Assembly: GCF_900698885.1 (NCBI RefSeq)
Contig: NZ_LR217705.1
Span: 248,001 to 312,000 of the forward strand
Source of the DNA: Erwinia_E haradaeae_H
GTDB lineage: Bacteria; Pseudomonadota; Gammaproteobacteria; Enterobacterales; Enterobacteriaceae
Direction: 5' to 3'
Length of the DNA: 64,000 bases
Below, piece after piece: positions 28,620-38,383 of the stretch. Numbering within the stretch: position 1 is the stretch's first letter; every line of letters starts with the position of its first letter. Below the pieces are notes generated by a model that worked only from the letters and a program-made list of their open reading frames with translations, made no database searches and was not told where the DNA came from. The translations under genes and the position numbers were made by a program.

Positions 28620-29243
28620 TTAATTACGTTTTAAAAAAATAGCATCTACTAAGCCATATTCCACAGATTCTGTTGCCGATAAAAAATGATCTCGATTAGT
28701 ATCTTGCTCAATAGTTTTAATGGTTTGACCAGTGTGCTTAGCCATAAGTTGATTCATAATTTGTTTAGTTTTAATAATTTCACGTGCATGAATATCGATA
28801 TCAGAAGCTTGACCTTGGAATCCACCTAGAGGTTGATGGATCATTATGCGTGCTTGAGCTAAACAGTAACGCTTGCCCTTTGTGCCTGCAGCTAACAGAA
28901 ACGCTCCCATGGAACATGCTTGCCCCATGCAAATTGTATTAATATCTGGCTTAATAAACTGCATAGTGTCATAAATAGACATACCAGCAGTAATTACTCC
29001 CCCGGGAGAATTAATATAAAGATGAATATCTTTTTCTGGGTTATCAGCCTCTAAAAATAAGATCTGAGCCACAATCAAATTAGCCATATGGTCTTCAATC
29101 GGTCCAGTTAAAAAAATAATACGTTCTTTAAGCAGACGTGAATAGATGTCATATGAACGCTCTCCTCGTGAAGTATGCTCAATTACCATAGGAACTAATG
29201 TCATATTCGATTGATTTATCTTTTTGTTGTCACCATATACCAT
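28620..29243 (-). CDS. clpP: ATP-dependent Clp protease proteolytic subunit ClpP
   Basis: ClpP forms the tetradecameric serine-protease chamber. It has 207 residues, identical in length to E. coli, and the catalytic triad Ser111, His136 and Asp185 lies at the E. coli positions. The residue before the active Ser is Cys (GQACSMGAF) where E. coli has Ala. The N-terminal propeptide region ends at Met14-Thr15, aligned with the E. coli self-cleavage site (Met14-Ala15). It is first in a clpP-clpX operon with a candidate sigma-32 promoter. The tig gene that precedes clpP in E. coli is absent. Confidence 0.98.
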   Translation of the reverse strand: MVYGDNKKINQSNMTLVPMVIEHTSRGERSYDIYSRLLKERIIFLTGPIEDHMANLIVAQILFLEADNPEKDIHLYINSPGGVITAGMSIYDTMQFIKPDINTICMGQACSMGAFLLAAGTKGKRYCLAQARIMIHQPLGGFQGQASDIDIHAREIIKTKQIMNQLMAKHTGQTIKTIEQDTNRDHFLSATESVEYGLVDAIFLKRN

Positions 29244-30412
29244 TTTTATCTCCTAGTAAAATGCTTGCTCTGTAATGAGGTTACTTGAGAGTATTTCAGT
29301 ATATTTTAGTTTTTAATTGATATTTTTGTGTTCTGTGTACGTTAGTATATTATATGCGATATATAATAGAACATACTTAATGCAAAATTATTAATTATAC
29401 GGAGTTTTTCCTATCATATTCAATAGTAAGTTGATTATCACTAATATCTTAATATACTGATAAAAGATATTCTTAACTATAAAAATAGTTTCTTGGAATC
29501 CAGGTGCAATAAAATTTAATTAATTGGTGAATTTATAATGTAATTATTATTACCTATTAATTATCATTATCTATATCATTACCTAATAAGAGATTAATTT
29601 AGAGATCTGTTTTAATATTAAGGAGGCGCATGATTTAATTATTGCATTTTTAAAATTTTAACAGCTGTACTATTAGATTTGGTTGATTCAGAGATAGCTA
29701 TTAAGTACAAACTTTCATCATACTAACATCTGCATTCTGTAGAGTCTAGTTAGTTACATACTTGAAATTATCTGAGAGAATTAATATTCTATCCTTTAGA
29801 AATAAAAATATAGTAAAGATTAATAATGACTGATCATACAACTATGATATGTATCATTGATACTAGTCTTGTAATATTAAATTATTACCAGTGTCTAATA
29901 TTTCGTGGTAATTGAAAGGTGTGCTATAGGTAATATTATCTAATATTTTATACTTACAACTTAATTTTATAGCGCGGGACAATTAGTATGATAAACATAT
30001 TTATGAGTGAGTGATTAAGAGTTGGTATTTGTATTTAAAATGTAGTAACTCTCTTTAGAGGTAGTTAATAATGATTATATGACCATAAAAGAAACGTTAT
30101 AAAATATTACTATGATTGTCAAAAATAATTTATGTTATAATAATTAGATTATATGTTAGTTATTTTAACTCATACAACAACTAGTGTAATGTTGAGTTTG
30201 AAAAAATTAGCTAGCAATATCTAAGGATATCATATGTATTATATTGTGTCTATTATTTTTAGCTTTAAAAATCCTCAACTAAATCTAAAATAATAAAAAA
30301 ATACTTTTTAAGGGTATATTAATATATATTGATGCATCTGAATAGTTCTTTATTAGTGTTTATAAGTTTTTTTATTTGTTTTTTGATGGAGAATTTAACA
30401 GGAGAATATTAT
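29244..30412. other. Gene-free stretch between divergent clpP and ubiA
   Basis: This is 1.17 kb. Besides the clpP promoter it holds, on the plus strand, a perfect AAGGAGG (29620-29626) followed by ATG ATT TAA (29630-29638): an ideal start signal that runs into a stop after two codons. The trigger-factor gene expected before clpP is missing and I see no remnant. The in-frame ATG at about 30332 upstream of ubiA is rejected as its start. Confidence 0.6.
29273..29299 (-). promoter_or_regulatory. Candidate sigma-32 heat-shock promoter of clpP
   Basis: On the minus strand CTGAAA (29299-29294) is followed after 13 bases by CCTCATTA (29280-29273). Spacing and -10 element resemble the dnaK candidate in this window and the sigma-32 consensus; the -35 differs at one base. 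The predicted start lies about 23 bases before the ATG, leaving just room for the ribosome site. Confidence 0.55.
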
Positions 30413-31306
30413 ATGGGTGACATATTACCAGTACGTAATTTGGTAACCTATTGTCAGATAATGCGTATTAATCAACCTAATGGTTTGTTTTTGTTATTAT
30501 GGCCTACTTTGTGGGCATTATGGCTATCAGGTATGTCAGTTCCACCACTTAAAGTTTTATTTTTATTTACGTTTGGGGTTTTTTGTATGCGCTCAGCAGG
30601 TTGCGTAATTAATGATATCATTGATCGAGATATTGATGTCTATATTCAGCGCACACAAAATCGACCATTACCTTGTCAAAAGATTTCTGTGCAAAAGGCA
30701 AAGTTATTGCACTTAAGTTTGCTACTTATTTCTTGTTTGATTGTGTTAACTATGAGCATTAAAACAATCTTATTTTCTATATTAGGATTAGTTTTAACCT
30801 GGGTTTATCCATTTATGAAACGATATATTTATTTTCCGCAGATATTTTTAGGTATTTCGTTTAGTCTATCCATTCCGATGGTTTGGTCGGAAATAAGTCA
30901 TAAACTACCTATTTCTTGTTGGTTGCTATTTTTTGGAAATTTCTTTTGGGTGGTTGCTTATGATACACAATATGCAATGGTTGATCGTTCGGATGACTTA
31001 AAAATAGGTATTAAATCCACTGCAATTTTATTCAATAATTATGATAGGCGCATTATTGCTTTTTTACAATTATTATCATTAATATTTTTAACATTGGTTG
31101 GTTGGAAGTTAGCGTTACATCCAATTTTTTACTTTGCAATTTTAGGAGCATCGATATTATTTGTTTATCAACAGTTTTTGATTGCGGATCGTCAGGAAGA
31201 TCGCTGTTTTAAGGCATTTTCAAAAAATAATTGGGTTGGTCTTATTATATTTCTCGGTATAGCTCTTAGTACATCTTCTTATTTTAGAAGTGATTTTTGT
31301 ATTTAA
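30413..31306 (+). CDS. ubiA: 4-hydroxybenzoate octaprenyltransferase
   Basis: UbiA attaches the octaprenyl chain made by IspB to 4-hydroxybenzoate in the inner membrane, the first committed step of ubiquinone synthesis. I start it at ATG 30413 (MGDILPVRNL), which aligns with the E. coli start and has AGGAG eight bases upstream; the frame is open further upstream. It has 297 residues (E. coli 290) and about eight helices. The first aspartate-rich motif NDIIDRDID and the second YDTQYAMVDRSDD are intact. It converges on wabH. Confidence 0.95.
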   Translation: MGDILPVRNLVTYCQIMRINQPNGLFLLLWPTLWALWLSGMSVPPLKVLFLFTFGVFCMRSAGCVINDIIDRDIDVYIQRTQNRPLPCQKISVQKAKLLHLSLLLISCLIVLTMSIKTILFSILGLVLTWVYPFMKRYIYFPQIFLGISFSLSIPMVWSEISHKLPISCWLLFFGNFFWVVAYDTQYAMVDRSDDLKIGIKSTAILFNNYDRRIIAFLQLLSLIFLTLVGWKLALHPIFYFAILGASILFVYQQFLIADRQEDRCFKAFSKNNWVGLIIFLGIALSTSSYFRSDFCI

Positions 31307-31655
31307 AACAAATTTATCTCTAATAAATCATAGCATATGATTTTCCGTGATATTTTTGTTTATAATAATGTGATTAATATTTTATGCAGTAGTAAAAATA
31401 TATAGAAATATATTAAAATAGTTTATATCTGTAATAATATAGCTACCATAATTTTGAACAAAAGTTATCATACTAAAGTAGATATATCATGAACTTGATC
31501 ATAAAGTCTGATGCAAGGAATATATAATTTTAACATGATTTAAATATTACGCTGATTACACTGGATTATGTATATTTCGGGAGTTTTATGCGGTCTTTTA
31601 TATAAAAATTATTATTTAATCTATTATATATTATCTATATTTATAGTATGGCTGT
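31307..31655. other. Spacer between convergent ubiA and wabH
   Basis: It contains the terminator-like hairpin at 31325-31343 and is otherwise AT-rich with nothing recognised. Confidence 0.6.
31325..31343 (+). terminator. Terminator-like hairpin after ubiA
   Basis: AAATCATA pairs with TATGATTT around a GCA loop, 18 bases after the ubiA stop. TATTTTTG follows about nine bases later. The stem is A/T-rich and only moderately stable. Confidence 0.45.
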
Positions 31656-32765
31656 TTAAGAGCCTATTGCAAGTTTTAAATATTTTTGACAGATATTTTT
31701 ACAATCATAAATTTTTAAGTGTTTTTGATCAATTGGGTCAGGTGGAAAGTCATAGATTTTTACCATTTTTTCTGCTAGAGAATCACTATTTAAATCTGTT
31801 AAAACATCTCCTATGCCAGCATTTTCTAGAATTTCAATTGGACCCCCTGGACAGCGTGTGCTCACGACTGGTGTTCCACAGAGTAAGGCTTCTATTAGAA
31901 CATTACCAAAACCTTCGCTATCTGAACTAAGAATTAACATTTTTGCATGTTTTATTAGTGGATAGGGGTTTCTCTGAAAACCTGTAAAAATCAACCGTTC
32001 TGCAATCTTTAATTTTTCCGCTAGTTTTTTAATTATATCGATTTGCTGCACAGTTCCAGAACCTGCTAGCACCAATTTAGCTTTAATACCTGATTTTGCA
32101 TAGGCTAAGAGTAGACGATCATGACGTTTATGAGCATGGAAACGACCTACATGGATAAGGTATGGTGCTCTTGGTAAATGAAATTTTTCATCTGCTTGCG
32201 CCAGGATGCGTTCAATCTGAAAGGGATTATTAATAACAACTAATCTATTAGGCTGGACAGAAAGATCGACTGTTAAGTCTTTTGCTACAGCATTGGATAC
32301 AGATACAATATTTTTATTAGTGTAGATTTTAGTGATTGTTCTTTTTTTTCGCCAAAGATCTAGAGCATGACGATGCTCAAGGTGAGAAATGGATAACATC
32401 CCGTGAATGCAAAACCATATTTTTTCTACAGAGTCAAAATCAGCTTGAGAGACGATACGGTCAGTATTATGCAAATGAGAAAAAATTAGATCATATTTAC
32501 CTTTTTTCTTCTCATGTAGCTTAATCACTTGACTGAGTGCATCAGAAAAGTTAGTACGCTCTATGAATTTTTTATAGAATGATCTATAATTTAACCTATT
32601 AAGTATCTGATAGTTAACGCCATGAGGTAGTGAATATTGACAGATATCACGTAATGATAATAGTTGTATCTTGTGCCCTAGTTGATGCATCTCCTGACAG
32701 AGAGTAAGTACAACTTTTTCAGCTCCTCCGCCAGGTAGCCCATCAATAATCATTAATATACGCAT
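31656..32765 (-). CDS. wabH: LPS core glycosyltransferase, WabH-like (GT4)
   Basis: This GT4 transferase has 369 residues from ATG 32765. A TTG start at 32777, next to the wabG stop, is also possible. The N-terminal donor/acceptor domain begins MRILMIIDGLPGGGAEKVVL. The C-terminal GT-B half has the sugar-nucleotide motif SSDSEGFGNVLIEALLCGTP. It resembles Klebsiella/Serratia WabH, which adds N-acetylglucosamine to the galacturonic acid placed by WabG in the outer core. Coupling to wabG in one operon supports this. Acceptor specificity cannot be read from sequence, so another GT4 role remains possible. Confidence 0.72.
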   Translation of the reverse strand: MRILMIIDGLPGGGAEKVVLTLCQEMHQLGHKIQLLSLRDICQYSLPHGVNYQILNRLNYRSFYKKFIERTNFSDALSQVIKLHEKKKGKYDLIFSHLHNTDRIVSQADFDSVEKIWFCIHGMLSISHLEHRHALDLWRKKRTITKIYTNKNIVSVSNAVAKDLTVDLSVQPNRLVVINNPFQIERILAQADEKFHLPRAPYLIHVGRFHAHKRHDRLLLAYAKSGIKAKLVLAGSGTVQQIDIIKKLAEKLKIAERLIFTGFQRNPYPLIKHAKMLILSSDSEGFGNVLIEALLCGTPVVSTRCPGGPIEILENAGIGDVLTDLNSDSLAEKMVKIYDFPPDPIDQKHLKIYDCKNICQKYLKLAIGS

Positions 32766-32778
32766 GATTTTAATCAAT

Positions 32779-33909
32779 TTAATGAAGAATTTTTCTATAA
32801 AGAGAGAAAAGTTGTTGGGATAAGTACCGAGACGATAGAGGCACTACTTGTGAACGCGCATATTTACTAGCTGAGCTATTAAAGGTCCATGGAGGTAGTG
32901 CCATAATAGCATCTGCTATAGACTTAATATCCATTGCATCGCAAATATAGCCATTTTTACCTGGTAAGATAAATTCACTTCCTCCACAAGTAGTAGAGGT
33001 AATAATCGGCAAACCACAAGCCATTGCCTCTAAAATAACATTAGGACAGGGATCATATAAAGTAGGAAGGAGCAATCCATCAGCAGCCTGATACCATAGA
33101 CACATATTGATCTGAACACCAACAAAAATTATGCGATTAAAACAAGAAAGGTCTTTAGCTATATTGTGGTATTTTTTTTCTGCTTTGTCTCGTCCCACTA
33201 CTATGAGGTAATAGTGAGTTTTAGATATTGCATAAATAGCTGATTTGAGCCCTTTACGTTCAAAACCAGAGCCAACATAAATCATAAGTGAAGCTTTTAA
33301 TGGTAAAGAAAATAGTTTTCTAATCTTGAGACGCTGCAATTCATCAGCTGGGAAAAATTCTTTTGTATTAATTGCATTATAGATAACGTGAATTTTATTT
33401 TTATGTAAACCAAATTGATCTGTAATTTCTTTTTGAACCATACGTGAATTACATATAACTGCTTTGAGTTCTGGAGCTTGATACATTAGTTGTTCTGATT
33501 TGATTACATAACGATGGTAGGGACTTAGGAATAGTAGTTTTTGATGCCATTTTGGAAGAACGCGGCTGCGTTGTTCTAGCCAGATTTGGTGCACACCATC
33601 TCCCGCGCGATATATATCGCATCCCGCAATACGTTCATGACTCTGCACAATATTAAAGTTTTCTCGTTGCCAAAGTGCACGTGCAGTATTAGCAAATCTG
33701 CGTTCACGGCTAATTCTATTCCATTGCAGAGGATCGCATTTATGTAGAGTTAAACGTTCTTTTGGTTTGTATTTCCACTTACGGGCAATAATATTTAGCT
33801 CGATGGTTCTTGATGTTGCTAGAGCTTCTAGCGTGTGAGAAATAAATTTTTCTGCCCCCCCATCTGGACGATATTTTTGTCGAACAATTACAAATCGTAT
33901 AGTATCCAT
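32779..33909 (-). CDS. wabG: LPS core galacturonosyltransferase, WabG-like (GT4)
   Basis: This 376-residue GT4 enzyme starts MDTIRFVIVRQKYRPDGGAEKF. With the internal HERIAGCDIYRAGDGVHQIWL segment it closely resembles Klebsiella WabG. WabG transfers galacturonic acid from UDP-GalA to heptose II of the LPS core. The donor-binding motif EAMACGLPIITSTTCGGSEFI is intact. It is first of a two-gene leftward operon with wabH. The epimerase encoded at 46280-47293 could supply UDP-GalA, which fits this assignment. E. coli K-12 uses a glucosyltransferase, WaaG, at this step instead. Confidence 0.8.
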   Translation of the reverse strand: MDTIRFVIVRQKYRPDGGAEKFISHTLEALATSRTIELNIIARKWKYKPKERLTLHKCDPLQWNRISRERRFANTARALWQRENFNIVQSHERIAGCDIYRAGDGVHQIWLEQRSRVLPKWHQKLLFLSPYHRYVIKSEQLMYQAPELKAVICNSRMVQKEITDQFGLHKNKIHVIYNAINTKEFFPADELQRLKIRKLFSLPLKASLMIYVGSGFERKGLKSAIYAISKTHYYLIVVGRDKAEKKYHNIAKDLSCFNRIIFVGVQINMCLWYQAADGLLLPTLYDPCPNVILEAMACGLPIITSTTCGGSEFILPGKNGYICDAMDIKSIADAIMALPPWTFNSSASKYARSQVVPLSSRYLSQQLFSLYRKILH

Positions 33910-35456
33910 GATAGTAGATCCTACGTATTTATGACATTTAATATAATTAAATCAATATTAATCTTATAATATTTTTTATCTGTATTTGTTGATGTAATGC
34001 TTATGTGTTGAAATATATGATAATAACAAGATGAAATTTTACTTATTTAATGATTAACATCAAGGAATATTAAGGTCAGTTTAATAGATAATATTATGTA
34101 AGTTATGTGATCTATAAACCTCAAGACCTTAATATCGCAACAAAATATAATGTATTAGTATAGAGTTATTTTAATATAAAATTTAATGTATACGATACAT
34201 GATACAATGGAGTGTGTGAGCAATATGGCAATATAGCAAGAATAAAAGAGTTGTATTAGATAATAATGTAGATGTATTGTGCTAAAAATTTTGTATCTGT
34301 AGAGTTAAAAAGAGAATGTATAAAAATACTTAATTTATAAGATTATATACTAGAATATATAATATAACTAATTATTAATTGTGTCATTAGATTTTTAGTC
34401 TTACTTCTTTTTTTAAACTTACCGTATATTGAGATTGGTGAAATAATTAAAATATTACAATTTTCTGCCTCATGTTGCTTACCATATAATGTTAGTTAGT
34501 CGCCAAGAAATAGATCAAAAATATTTTAACAGATCATCATAATAATTACAGTGATTATTGGTTAATGTAAGCAGTATCATGTGTTACTGGGTAAAAATAG
34601 TAATATTCTTAAACTAAGAGATATATAGTAGATTACTATATATGTTTATGGGTTTTGAAAATAAAATTTTTAATGTATTTTTCATACATAATTTCTCTGA
34701 AAGTCTGTGTTGATTTTTTGGAGAGATTTTAAATAAAGCTGTGCTCATTACATGTCATGTTTTCGCACTACATATCTGAAAGTTTGACAATATAGCGACA
34801 TTGATTGTCCTTGATCTAATATTTTCTCTTGTATTAATAATTATATTTTTATATGTATCTGTTAATAAGATAAAATTACTTCTAGTTATGATTATATAAT
34901 TAATAGTAATAGAGATTAAATTATTTTTTATATCTAACATTTTATGCTGGTGACTTAAGGCGTTTTGTCTTCATGAAAAATTATTTTATTATAAATACAT
35001 AATTAAGATATTTTTTCTTAAAGATGTATAACCATAATTATTACCTATTAAGCTTATTGAACTTATTTACTAGATACTAATAAAACATTATTATACATAA
35101 TAGAAAAATTTTTAAAATTAAGAGAGCATTGGTTTAACTTCTTGTAATTTGAATTAAAAAATTGAGGTTATTGTATTTAGTATAAGGTCTATAAAAGTTC
35201 ATAAAACTAATAAATTATCTTTGCTGAGGAGATATATTTGTAAAATAATTGATTCTTAGTTATTACTAGGAAAATTTATTTTTTAAAAAGATTAATGTAG
35301 TTATTCGATATATTAAAATCACAGATAGAATAGACTGTCATGGGGCGTTTCATTTAGCTGGAGTTAGGTGTGTTTTACACGCAATGTTTGGTTTGATTTT
35401 ACTGTAGTACATAGATTATTCTTTAGCGCTTATATTTTTTAAGGGAGGTGAGTTTT
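33910..35456. other. Gene-free stretch between divergent wabG and pgm
   Basis: This 1.55 kb stretch is AT-rich. In E. coli seqA precedes pgm; no SeqA motif is visible here. A slightly GC-richer patch at 35338-35400 has a short open frame I do not recognise. A 61-codon minus frame (34755-34940) is low-complexity and rejected. Confidence 0.6.
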
Positions 35457-37100
35457 ATGCAGTATCACTCCAGAGCTGGAAAACTTGCTCAGCAGAGTGA
35501 TTTAGTTAATGTGGCAAGATTGACTTCTCAGTATTATGCGCTTATCCCAAAGAAAGGTTATATTGAGCACGAGGTTAAATTTGGTACTTCAGGGCATCGT
35601 GGTAGTTCTACGCGCTATAGTTTTAATGAAACACATATTTTAGCGATCACACAAGCTATTGCAGAAGAACGAGAAAAAAATGGCGTGACTGGTCCATTAT
35701 TTTTAGGGAAAGATACTCATGCATTATCAGAACCAGCAATGTTATCTGTATTAGAGGTTTTATCTGCAAATAGAATACCGGTGATTATTCAAAAAGAGAA
35801 TGGTTATACACCAACACCTGCGATTTCTCATGCTATTATCGAGCATAATAAACGCAGTGGTCTAAAAGCAGATGGTATCATCATTACAGCTTCTCACAAC
35901 CCACCGGAAGATGGTGGAATTAAGTATAATTTACCTAATGGTGGTCCAGCAAATAATAATTGTACTAAAATTTTGGAAACTCGCGCTAATGCGTTAATTC
36001 GCGGTGAGTTGAAAGAAGTAAAACAAATGAAATTAGACGATGCATGGGCTAGTGGTTATTTGACAGAAAAGGATATTATAGAGAAATATGTTGAGGATTT
36101 ATTATATATTATAGATATTCCGGCAATACAGAGAGCTAAATTAAAAATCGGTATTGACCCTTTAGGTGGCGCAGGTATTGCATACTGGGAGCGTATTGCA
36201 GATATCTATCAACTAGATCTCATTATTGTGAATGATTCTGTGGATCAAACTTTTCGTTTTATGCATCTTGATTATGATGGAAAAATTCGTATGGATTGTT
36301 CATCTCAATCTGCAATGGCTGGTTTGCTAGCATTGCGTGATAAATTTGATTTAGCTTTTGCTAACGATCCAGACAACGATCGTCACGGTATTATCACTCC
36401 TGCGGGCTTAATGCATCCCAACCATTATTTGGCGGTAGCAATTCATTATCTATTTAAAAACAGACCAAAATGGGGAGATCAGGTTGCGGTAGGAAAAACA
36501 TTAGTTTCTAGTATTATTATAGATCGCGTAGTGCATGATCTTAGGCGTCCGCTAATAGAAGTGCCAGTTGGCTTTAAATGGTTTGTAGATGGTTTGTTTG
36601 ATGGAAGTTTGGGTTTTGGAGGTGAAGAAAGCGCAGGTGCTTCATTTCTTTGTTTTGATGGAACGCCGTGGTCTACTGATAAAGACGGGATAATTATGTG
36701 CTTATTAGCGGCAGAAATTACTGCAGTTACTGGAAAAAATCCACAGGAATACTACAATGAGCTTAGCAAGCGTTTTGGAAATTCTAGTTACATTCGTATT
36801 CAAGCTCCCGCCACACCTAGGGAAAAACTGGCTTTATCAACAGTATCACTTAGTAGAATTAATAGTGATGTTTTAGCAGGAGAGGCTATTATTTCTTGCC
36901 AAACGGATTCCCTATTCCAAGGGGAATCTTCTGGGTGTATAAAAATTATAACACAAAATGGTTGGTTTGCTTTACGACCATCTGGTACAGAAGATTCGTA
37001 TAAACTATATTGTGAAAGTCTTATCGGTATAGAGCATTGCAAGACAATAGAGAAAGAGGCTATGCAGTTTGTTCATTCCATCTTTAGAGACATTTTATAA
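35457..37100 (+). CDS. pgm: Phosphoglucomutase
   Basis: Pgm interconverts glucose-6-phosphate and glucose-1-phosphate, feeding UDP-glucose synthesis by GalU. I start it at ATG 35457 (MQYHSRAGK), aligned with E. coli, with GGGAGG eight bases upstream. It has 547 residues (E. coli 546). The phosphoserine loop TASHNPPEDGG has Ser146. The metal-binding loop reads DPDNDRHG, where E. coli has DPDYDRHG. The sugar-binding GGEESAGASF and phosphate-binding RPSGTED are intact. Confidence 0.98.
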   Translation: MQYHSRAGKLAQQSDLVNVARLTSQYYALIPKKGYIEHEVKFGTSGHRGSSTRYSFNETHILAITQAIAEEREKNGVTGPLFLGKDTHALSEPAMLSVLEVLSANRIPVIIQKENGYTPTPAISHAIIEHNKRSGLKADGIIITASHNPPEDGGIKYNLPNGGPANNNCTKILETRANALIRGELKEVKQMKLDDAWASGYLTEKDIIEKYVEDLLYIIDIPAIQRAKLKIGIDPLGGAGIAYWERIADIYQLDLIIVNDSVDQTFRFMHLDYDGKIRMDCSSQSAMAGLLALRDKFDLAFANDPDNDRHGIITPAGLMHPNHYLAVAIHYLFKNRPKWGDQVAVGKTLVSSIIIDRVVHDLRRPLIEVPVGFKWFVDGLFDGSLGFGGEESAGASFLCFDGTPWSTDKDGIIMCLLAAEITAVTGKNPQEYYNELSKRFGNSSYIRIQAPATPREKLALSTVSLSRINSDVLAGEAIISCQTDSLFQGESSGCIKIITQNGWFALRPSGTEDSYKLYCESLIGIEHCKTIEKEAMQFVHSIFRDIL

Positions 37101-37460
37101 AAAATTTAAAAATTATTATAATAAGATATGGTCTCTATGAGTGAAAATTAAAAAACAATTTCTCTAGCGCAGTTCCATTTTTTAATATCAAATATTTAAC
37201 TTATAAAAATAATCTTAGTAGATAAGGATTTTTATCCTAAATAATTTTATGTAAAAATATTTTTTAGATAAATTACATTTATATATAGGGAATAATTATA
37301 CATAAAGAATCATTAAAAATCTTATTGTAATTTATTAATTTAATTGCACATATTATATAATGAATAAGATCAAGATAATATAAAAATATATAATGGAATA
37401 CTTGATTTTTTATTTTGTTATATGCGTTTAATAGCTAAGCTGATTTTTATAGAGGACTAA
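37101..37460. other. Gene-free stretch between pgm and rluB
   Basis: This is 360 bases of AT-rich sequence. I see no terminator or promoter I would defend. Confidence 0.5.
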
Positions 37461-38222
37461 ATGACTGAAAAATTACAAAAAATTTTAGCAAGAGCTGGAT
37501 GTGGCTCTCGACGTGCAATTGAAAATATGATCAGTAGTGGACGTGTGAGAGTTAATAATAAATTAGCTATATTAGGAGATCGAGTGGCACCGCGCCATTT
37601 ACCAAAAATAAGTATAGATAATCATGTAGTATCAAATATCGCTTCATCTTTGCTAGTAGCAAGCCGGGTAATAGCTTATCACAAGCTAGATGGAGAGCTA
37701 TGTACTCGTTATGATAGAATAGGGCGCCATACTGTCTTTAATCGCTTACCAAAGTTAAAGGGTAGTCGTTGGGTTTTGGTTGGGCGTTTAGATATTAATA
37801 CTGTAGGTTTGCTGCTGTTGACTACTGATGGTGAATTAGCGTATCGTTTGATGCATCCTAAGTACGCAGTAGAGCGTGAGTATATGGTTCGGGTTTTCGG
37901 GGTAATTAATAATAAAGAATTTAAGTTTGCGCGTTCTAATATCAACTTAAAAGATAAATCGATAGGATATAAATCTTTAGAGTTTATTAGTGGAGAGGGT
38001 ATCAATCGTTGGTATAAGATGATTTTAGTAGAAGGACGAAATCGTGAGATACGTCGTTTTTGGGAAGCATTAGGCGCACAGGTTAGTCGTCTAATACGTG
38101 TACGTTATGGTAGTATGGTTTTACCTAGAGATTTATTAAGAGGAGATTGGAGAGAGCTAGATTTATTTTCTGTAAACTCTTTACGTAATTTAGTTGGGCT
38201 AGAAAAAATCAGAACACTATAG
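37461..38222 (+). CDS. rluB: 23S rRNA pseudouridine(2605) synthase RluB
   Basis: RluB isomerises U2605 of 23S rRNA. An N-terminal S4 RNA-binding domain (KLQKILARAGCGSRRAIENM) precedes the RsuA-type catalytic domain with the active Asp in VGRLDINTVGLLLLTTDGEL, and the late EGRNREIRRFWEALG motif. It has 253 residues against about 290 in E. coli; the basic C-terminal tail is missing. Over the shared length it tracks RluB better than RluE, RluF or RsuA. It converges on galU, with a hairpin between them. The ribosome site is GAGG. Confidence 0.93.
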   Translation: MTEKLQKILARAGCGSRRAIENMISSGRVRVNNKLAILGDRVAPRHLPKISIDNHVVSNIASSLLVASRVIAYHKLDGELCTRYDRIGRHTVFNRLPKLKGSRWVLVGRLDINTVGLLLLTTDGELAYRLMHPKYAVEREYMVRVFGVINNKEFKFARSNINLKDKSIGYKSLEFISGEGINRWYKMILVEGRNREIRRFWEALGAQVSRLIRVRYGSMVLPRDLLRGDWRELDLFSVNSLRNLVGLEKIRTL

Positions 38223-38284
38223 GTAAGTGATATTAAAGAAAAATTGAAAAAATTTAAAATCTAGTTAAATTCAGCAACTACTGA

Positions 38285-38305
38285 TAGTTTCTTTTTAAGA
38301 AACTA
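38285..38305. terminator. Hairpin between convergent rluB and galU
   Basis: TAGTTTCTT pairs perfectly with AAGAAACTA around a TTT loop, 62 bases after rluB and 79 bases after the galU stop on the other strand. Position between convergent stops suggests a shared terminator, although no clean T-run follows on either strand. Confidence 0.5.
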
Positions 38306-38383
38306 ATAAAATTTATAAGCTATAAATAATATAAGTAGGTAAAAGTTTTTAATACATATTTTATGGATAGATCTTTAAATATA

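Noticed and set aside
30329..30412. Upstream start for ubiA adding 28 residues
   Set aside because: The extra segment is not found in UbiA; the ATG at 30413 aligns with E. coli and has a proper AGGAG.
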